A stretch of 9,785 nt of DNA from positions 1 to 9,785 of the forward strand of contig CALYTA010000019.1 of assembly GCA_945486175.1 (NCBI GenBank). The letters are read 5' to 3'. The translations under genes were made by a program, and so were the position numbers. This stretch comes from an uncultured Clostridia bacterium (lineage in GTDB: Bacteria > Bacillota > Clostridia > Oscillospirales > Butyricicoccaceae). Each line of letters starts with the position of its first letter. The first letter of the stretch is position 1. This document shows, piece after piece, positions 6,175 to 9,785 of the stretch. The notes under the pieces are model-generated. The model saw only the letters and a program-made list of their open reading frames with translations, did not search any database and was not told the origin of the DNA.

Positions 6175-6190
6175 AAATTTGTACAAATTT
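6175..6190. promoter_or_regulatory. Perfect 16-bp palindrome in the -35 region of the CdaR-like gene
   Basis: AAATTTGTACAAATTT equals its own reverse complement. It covers the only TTGTAC-type -35 candidate of this promoter. A dimeric regulator bound here would be placed to control transcription, perhaps the CdaR-like protein itself. Confidence 0.4.
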
Positions 6191-6201
6191 CTGTCGATTT
6201 G

Positions 6202-6210
6202 TGTTATAAT
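6202..6210 (+). promoter_or_regulatory. Extended -10 promoter of the CdaR-like gene
   Basis: TGTTATAAT (6202-6210) is a consensus -10 with an upstream TG (extended -10). The upstream TTGTAC (6179-6184) is 20 bp away, longer than the preferred 17, so the promoter probably depends on the extended -10 or on an activator. The predicted start near 6217 gives a leader of about 100 bases that contains a moderate hairpin (6253-6287). Confidence 0.7.
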
Positions 6211-6318
6211 GGAAGAAATCAACAGCATGACGACAGAGTGATTGGTAATGTTTCTGCTCCGTGTGCGGACTGGAAGGCGCGGACAGATGACTGATAAGTA
6301 AAGAAGGGTGAAGGAAAG

Positions 6319-7416
6319 ATGGCATCAAGAATGTTTCAATCGATTATTTTGCAGATGAAGGAAGCGGTTGACCGTACCATCGGCATCATCAACGCCAGCG
6401 GCGCAGTTGTTGCCTGTACCGATCTCAAGCGCATCGGCGAAATGCGGGAGGACGCAGCGGCAGAGCTGTCCTATGTGGGCGACATGATCCGCTTTGGCGG
6501 CTATACCTACCGCCCGGTTGCCGACCGCACCACCCGTTTTGAATATGCGGTTTTTGTACACGGCGAGGACGAAAATGCCCGCAGCATCTGCGCAATGGCG
6601 ACCATCGCAATCAGCAATATCAAAACGCTGTACGATGAAAAGCATGACAAGGCAACTTTCGTTAAAAATATCATCATGGACAACATCCTGCCGGGTGATA
6701 TCTATATCAAATCGCGCGAGCTGCATTTTGAAGGCGATACCCCGCGCGCAGTCTTCCTGATCCGCCAGGAAGAGCATGCAGATGTAGCCGCACTCGACGT
6801 CATCCAGGGCCTGTTCCCGGACAAGCAGAAGGACTTCGTACTGCACATCAATGAAACTGACATCGTTCTCGTCAAGGAAGTCAAGGCGACCACCGACGTC
6901 AAGGAGCTGTATAAAATTGCAAAGGGCGTAGAAGAAACTCTGGAGAATGAAATCCAGATCAAATGTCTCATCGGTATCGGTACCGTATCCACACAGCTCA
7001 AGGACATCGCAAAGTCGTACAAGGAAGCACAGGTTGCACTCGAGGTCGGCATGGTCTTTGAGGACGAAAAAACCATCGTCAATTATGAAAACCTCGGTCT
7101 TGGCCGCCTGATTTACCAGCTGCCGACGACGCTGTGTGAGATGTTCCTCAGCGAAATCTTTAAGAAGGGATCAATTGATGCCCTCGATCAGGAAACCCTG
7201 TTCACCATCCAGAAATTCTTTGAAAACAACCTGAATGTATCCGAGACATCGCGCAAGCTGTTCGTGCACAGAAATACGCTGGTCTACCGTCTGGAGAAGA
7301 TCAAGAAGCTGACCGGCCTCGACCTGCGCGAATTTGACCATGCCATCGTCTTTAAGGTCGCTCTCATGGTGCGCAAGTATCTGGCTTCGCGCGAAGCGGG
7401 ACGCATTCAGCCGTAA
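6319..7416 (+). CDS. CdaR/PucR-type transcriptional regulator
   Basis: 365-aa DNA-binding regulator. Seen: an N-terminal region (about 5-120) with VDRTIGIINASGAVVACTDLKRIGEMRE, which resembles the sugar-diacid recognition domain of CdaR; a middle region (about 135-280) that fits the GGDEF-like domain of this family (for example LIGIGTVSTQLKDIAKSYKEAQVALEVG); and a C-terminal helix-turn-helix of the PucR/CdaR type (LNVSETSRKLFVHRNTLVYRLEKIKKLTG, about 305-333). Family knowledge: such proteins sense small metabolites and activate catabolic genes. Here no catabolic operon is adjacent, so its targets are unknown. The start ATG 6319 follows GAAGGGTGAAGGAAAG, which offers purine-rich sites at 4 and about 11 bases. 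A 30-codon membrane peptide gene starts 21 bases after the stop, so the two probably share a transcript. The ligand cannot be deduced. Confidence 0.85.
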   Translation: MASRMFQSIILQMKEAVDRTIGIINASGAVVACTDLKRIGEMREDAAAELSYVGDMIRFGGYTYRPVADRTTRFEYAVFVHGEDENARSICAMATIAISNIKTLYDEKHDKATFVKNIIMDNILPGDIYIKSRELHFEGDTPRAVFLIRQEEHADVAALDVIQGLFPDKQKDFVLHINETDIVLVKEVKATTDVKELYKIAKGVEETLENEIQIKCLIGIGTVSTQLKDIAKSYKEAQVALEVGMVFEDEKTIVNYENLGLGRLIYQLPTTLCEMFLSEIFKKGSIDALDQETLFTIQKFFENNLNVSETSRKLFVHRNTLVYRLEKIKKLTGLDLREFDHAIVFKVALMVRKYLASREAGRIQP

Positions 7417-7437
7417 CCACAGGAGTTGGTCGTATTG

Positions 7438-7530
7438 ATGAAACCCACAACCGCAAAACGGATCGTCGCCATCGTCGCACTTGTACTGGCATTGCTGATG
7501 CTGCTCAGCTCGCTGTCTGTGCTTCTGTGA
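7438..7530 (+). CDS. Small single-helix membrane protein (30 aa)
   Basis: Short open reading frame: a polar, basic start (MKPTTAKR) followed by an uninterrupted hydrophobic stretch (IVAIVALVLALLMLLSSL) to the C-terminus and TGA at 7528-7530. AGGAG (7421-7425) lies 12 bases before ATG 7438; a TTG directly before it (7435) would be 9 bases from the site and add one residue. The gene sits between the regulator stop and a strong terminator, which supports expression as the last gene of the regulator's unit. Size and layout resemble single-pass mini-proteins of Firmicutes such as Prli42 (about 31 aa, membrane anchor for the Listeria stressosome), but a link is only a guess from the shape. It could also be a chance hydrophobic frame. 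Confidence 0.6.
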   Translation: MKPTTAKRIVAIVALVLALLMLLSSLSVLL

Positions 7531-7569
7531 CGAAATCCCGATCTTTTTGTGAACACGGAAAAAAACAGT

Positions 7570-7601
7570 TGCCGCAGGCTTTGTCCTGCGGTATTCTTTT
7601 T
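7570..7601 (+). terminator. Intrinsic terminator between the small peptide gene and the S41 protease gene
   Basis: TGCCGCAGG (7570-7578) pairs with CCTGCGGTA (7585-7593), with one G-U pair and loop CTTTGT, followed by TTCTTTTT (7594-7601). Seven A (7560-7565 region) precede it and can pair with the T-tract. It lies 49 bases before the protease start, with no clear promoter in between. Confidence 0.85.
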
Positions 7602-7649
7602 GTAGTGCGGTTCGGCGGCACAGACGCGCCGGACAGGAAGGAGCAGGTT

Positions 7650-8843
7650 ATGAAACATACGGTATCCCTGCAGCGCGCGGTCGCTGTGGGTGCGCTGGCG
7701 GCTGTGACATGCAGCCTTGTGACCGGAATGGCAGTGTATGGTGCCACGCATCCGAGCGGCGAGCTGGCAGAAATCTATCAGGCGCTGGAAGAAGTACAGG
7801 AAATTGTGGACAGCCAGTTTGTCGGCGAATACGACATGGGCGAGGTGCGCGATTATGTGCTGACCGGTTATGCGGAAGGTCTGGGCGACCGCTGGACAAG
7901 CTATATGACAGAGGAATATTATCAGAGCTATCTGGATTCGGCAGCGGAGAGCACAGTCGGTATCGGTGTGACCGTCAGTGCGAAGACACGGGACGATGAG
8001 AGCACTGTCCTGCGCGTGGAATCGGTCGCGCACGGCTCGCCTGCGGAAGAAGCGGGCATCGGGGCATATGACGAGATTACCGCCGTGGACGGAAAGACCG
8101 TCGACGAGCTCGGCGGCTATGAGGACGCAGTGGATGCCATCCTCGGTGAGGAGGGCAAGCGTGTCACGCTGACCATACAGAGCTATGCAACCGGAAATAG
8201 TACGGATATTGCCGTGACGCGGCAGGAATATGAGCAGATTCATGTCACAGCACGTATGCTGGAGGACAACATCGGGTATATCAGTATTGACCGCTTCACC
8301 GACCGGACGGATGAACAGTTCCTTGACGCGCTGGAGGAGATGCAGGAAGCGGGCGCAGAGAGCCTGATTTTTGATCTGCGCAACAATCCAGGCGGACAGC
8401 TGGCAGCGCTGGTCAATTCGCTCGACCCGCTGCTGCCGGAGGGCGATATCATCTCGCTCAAAAACAAAGAAGGCAAAACCGAAACCTATACGTCTGATGC
8501 CGATGAGCTGAAGCTGCCGATGGCAGTCATCGTCAATGAGGATTCGTACAGCGCGGCGGAGTTTTTCGCAGCGGCATTGCAGGAATACGGCAAGGCAACA
8601 GTCATCGGTGAAAAGACCTGCGGCAAGGGCTATTCGCAGCAGGGCTTCCCGCTTTCGGGCGGCGGCTGCCTGAATATCTCGACCAACTGCTATTACACGC
8701 CGAAGGGCGAAAGCCTGATCGGCAAGGGGGTCACGCCGGATGTCGAGATCAGCCTGAGTGATGACAAGACGGAGCGGTTCTATGTGCTTGAGGACAGCGA
8801 GGATGACCAGCTTCAGGCGGCAATTGGCGCGGTCAAATCGTGA
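7650..8843 (+). CDS. S41 family C-terminal processing peptidase with PDZ domain
   Basis: 397-aa serine protease of the CtpA/CtpB/Tsp family, acting outside the membrane. Seen: N-terminal hydrophobic helix at about 9-31 (signal anchor or signal peptide), an N-terminal helical region with GLGDRWTSYMTEEYY (77-91), a PDZ domain at about 101-180 (VGIGVTV, GSPAEEAGI, DEITAVDG), and the protease core with IGYISIDRF and FDLRNNPGGQL. Catalytic Ser301 lies in NEDSYSAAEFFA and Lys326 in TCGKGYSQQ, with Gln330 four residues later; the 25-residue Ser-Lys distance equals that of E. coli Tsp (430/455). All needed residues are present. ATG 7650 has AAGGAG (7638-7643) 6 bases upstream; the in-frame extension upstream runs through the terminator and is not coding. 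The gene has no recognisable terminator; greA's promoter starts 30 bases after the stop. The substrate is unknown; sporulation or envelope roles are typical of relatives. Confidence 0.93.
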   Translation: MKHTVSLQRAVAVGALAAVTCSLVTGMAVYGATHPSGELAEIYQALEEVQEIVDSQFVGEYDMGEVRDYVLTGYAEGLGDRWTSYMTEEYYQSYLDSAAESTVGIGVTVSAKTRDDESTVLRVESVAHGSPAEEAGIGAYDEITAVDGKTVDELGGYEDAVDAILGEEGKRVTLTIQSYATGNSTDIAVTRQEYEQIHVTARMLEDNIGYISIDRFTDRTDEQFLDALEEMQEAGAESLIFDLRNNPGGQLAALVNSLDPLLPEGDIISLKNKEGKTETYTSDADELKLPMAVIVNEDSYSAAEFFAAALQEYGKATVIGEKTCGKGYSQQGFPLSGGGCLNISTNCYYTPKGESLIGKGVTPDVEISLSDDKTERFYVLEDSEDDQLQAAIGAVKS

Positions 8844-8873
8844 GAAAATTCATGAGGTGCGCAAAACTCGTGC

Positions 8874-8902
8874 TTGACATCACAGAAACGGGTTTATATA
8901 AT
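8874..8902 (+). promoter_or_regulatory. Consensus sigma-A promoter of greA
   Basis: TTGACA (8874-8879), 17-bp spacer, TATAAT (8897-8902): a full match to both consensus hexamers with ideal spacing. The predicted start near 8909 gives a leader of about 49 bases. This is the strongest promoter seen in the window and implies high constitutive expression of greA and, by read-through, possibly lysS. Confidence 0.92.
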
Positions 8903-8957
8903 GGGATGTAACATAGCTTAGGTGCTAAAATTTGTAATATATTGTGAGGAATCGGCC

Positions 8958-9434
8958 ATGAAGCAAGAGTTCAAGCTGACACAGGAGAATCTGGATAAGC
9001 TCAAGGACGAGCTGGAATATTTAAAAACCGTCCGCATGCAGGAAGTTGCGGAGCAGATCAAGGAAGCACGTTCCTTCGGCGACCTGTCGGAGAACGCCGA
9101 GTACGATGAGGCGAAAAATGAGCAGGGCAAGGTAGCTTCCCGTATCGCGGAGCTGGAAACCATCATCGCCAATGCTGTCATCATCTCCGAGGACATGTAT
9201 GCGAAGGATGAGGTTTCCCCGGGCTGCCGCTTCAAGGTACTTGATCTGGAATTTGATGAAGAAGAGGAATACCACTTCGTCGGTTCGCAGGAAGCTGACC
9301 CGATGGACGGCAAAATTTCCGATGAATCCCCGTTCGGCAAGGCAGTTCTCGGCCATAAGGTGGGCGATGTTGTCAACGTAGAAGCGCCGAATGATACCAC
9401 CGTCCAGTTCAAGATTACGGAAATCATCAAGTAA
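8958..9434 (+). CDS. greA: Transcription elongation factor GreA
   Basis: 158 aa, the normal length. GreA enters the RNA polymerase secondary channel and stimulates cleavage of backtracked RNA so that stalled elongation complexes restart. Seen: N-terminal coiled-coil hairpin, residues about 8-75, with the acidic tip [13 protein letters not shown] (41-53) in which Asp42 and Glu45 match the catalytic pair Asp41/Glu44 of E. coli GreA. A C-terminal FKBP-like domain follows (about 85-158) with the family end pattern [21 protein letters not shown] and FKITEI. ATG 8958 is supported by GAGGA (8946-8950) 7 bases upstream; a GTG at 8922 would add 12 residues with no family match. Greatly helped by the consensus promoter just upstream. 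The greA-lysS order is common in Clostridia. No missing residues. Confidence 0.98.
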   Translation: MKQEFKLTQENLDKLKDELEYLKTVRMQEVAEQIKEARSFGDLSENAEYDEAKNEQGKVASRIAELETIIANAVIISEDMYAKDEVSPGCRFKVLDLEFDEEEEYHFVGSQEADPMDGKISDESPFGKAVLGHKVGDVVNVEAPNDTTVQFKITEIIK

Positions 9435-9451
9435 CACTGACACGAAGAAAA

Positions 9452-9493
9452 GGCTGTTCGCCTGTCCGGAACCGGAGGGCGGACAGTCCTTTT
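9452..9493 (+). terminator. Terminator between greA and lysS
   Basis: CTGTTCGCC (9454-9462) pairs with GGCGGACAG (9478-9486) with one wobble, extended by GG/CC outside and CCG/CGG inside, followed by four T (9490-9493). The short T-run suggests partial read-through into lysS. Confidence 0.7.
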
Positions 9494-9519
9494 GCACTGC
9501 AAAATAGAGGAGGAAAAAC

Positions 9520-9785
9520 ATGGAAGAGAACCTGACCGCTGAGCAGCAGGCACCGGAGCAGGGCAAGAAGTTCAATAAGCCGGTTCGTTCGGAATCGGAA
9601 GAACATGACATCCGCACGGCAAAGCTGGCGGCAATGCAGGAGGCGGGCGAAGACCCGTTCCAGCGCGTCCGTTTTGACCGCACCAACTATACCACCGACA
9701 TCACCGAAAATTTTGACGAGATGGAGGGTAAGATTGTCCGTCTGGCAGGCCGTATGATGAGCAAGCGCATCATGGGCAAGCTGAC
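9520..9785 (+). CDS. lysS: Lysine--tRNA ligase, class II (N-terminal 88 codons; runs off the window)
   Basis: Start of a class II LysRS, which charges tRNA-Lys with lysine. Seen: RTAKLAAMQEAGEDPFQRVRFDRT (about 32-55), the typical N-terminal helix and EAGxDPF element, then EGKIVRLAGRMMSKRIMGKL (about 69-88), the first strands of the OB-fold anticodon-binding domain with the family pattern GRxMxKRxMGK. The frame is open to the end of the window. ATG 9520 has an excellent AGAGGAGG site (9506-9513) 6 bases upstream. Odd: about 25-30 residues of charged, Glu/Gln/Lys-rich sequence precede the conserved part, a longer lead than I recall in most LysS. Catalytic motifs lie outside the window, so intactness cannot be judged. 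Confidence 0.95.
   Translation, partial: MEENLTAEQQAPEQGKKFNKPVRSESEEHDIRTAKLAAMQEAGEDPFQRVRFDRTNYTTDITENFDEMEGKIVRLAGRMMSKRIMGKL

Noticed and set aside
6248..6301. 17-codon upstream frame in the leader of the CdaR-like gene (ATG 6248, TAA 6299-6301)
   Set aside because: It has four Arg codons, but no convincing ribosome site, and the leader has no attenuator terminator that such a peptide would control. Likely chance.
7650..7745. Lipoprotein signal in the S41 protease (Cys21)
   Set aside because: The residues before the cysteine are AVT; Thr at -1 does not fit a lipobox, which needs Gly, Ala or Ser. A normal signal anchor is the simpler reading.
1..9785. CRISPR arrays, tRNA or rRNA genes, insertion sequences, phage or toxin-antitoxin genes
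   Set aside because: No repeat-spacer array, cloverleaf, transposase or phage-like frame was seen. Base composition and codon use are even across the genes, which argues against recent transfer.

Overview
The window is a gene-dense stretch of ordinary chromosome in which every gene I can support lies on the + strand. Codon use is rich in GC-ending codons, Shine-Dalgarno sites are strong (GGAGG/AGGAGG type), and intrinsic terminators are abundant. The gene set (hisS-aspS pair, greA-lysS pair, DUF4830 membrane protein, CdaR-like regulator, S41 protease) fits a low-to-mid-GC Gram-positive of class Clostridia. An Oscillospirales gut commensal such as a Butyricicoccus/Agathobaculum relative is plausible, but the taxon is inference, not proven here.

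Layout. Bases 1-303 hold the C-terminal half of a methylglyoxal-synthase-family protein and its terminator. Bases 371-3560 hold histidyl- and aspartyl-tRNA synthetase genes, closed by a very strong terminator. Bases 3600-4464 hold a solitary alpha/beta hydrolase gene behind an unusual leader: promoter, immediate terminator-like hairpin, then a perfect 16-bp palindrome. Bases 4465-4682 are non-coding and carry three consecutive hairpins. Bases 4683-5308 encode a DUF4830 membrane-anchored protein plus terminator. Bases 5328-6114 encode an RsuA-type 16S rRNA pseudouridine synthase with its own promoter. Bases 6175-7416 encode a CdaR/PucR-type regulator behind a promoter with a 16-bp palindrome. 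A 30-codon single-helix membrane peptide (7438-7530), a terminator, and an S41 PDZ protease (7650-8843) follow. Bases 8874-9785 carry a consensus sigma-A promoter, greA, a terminator and the start of lysS.

Function. Most genes serve information processing: three class II aminoacyl-tRNA synthetases, one rRNA modification enzyme and one transcript-cleavage factor. The rest are a stand-alone esterase-like hydrolase, an uncharacterised membrane protein and an orphan sensor-regulator next to an extracytoplasmic protease.

I found no clear new multi-gene system. The points most worth checking are the methylglyoxal synthase homologue, which lacks two family catalytic residues, the attenuator-like leader at 3614-3706, the three-hairpin block at 4503-4601, the matching TTGTACAAAT promoter sites, and the 30-residue membrane peptide.
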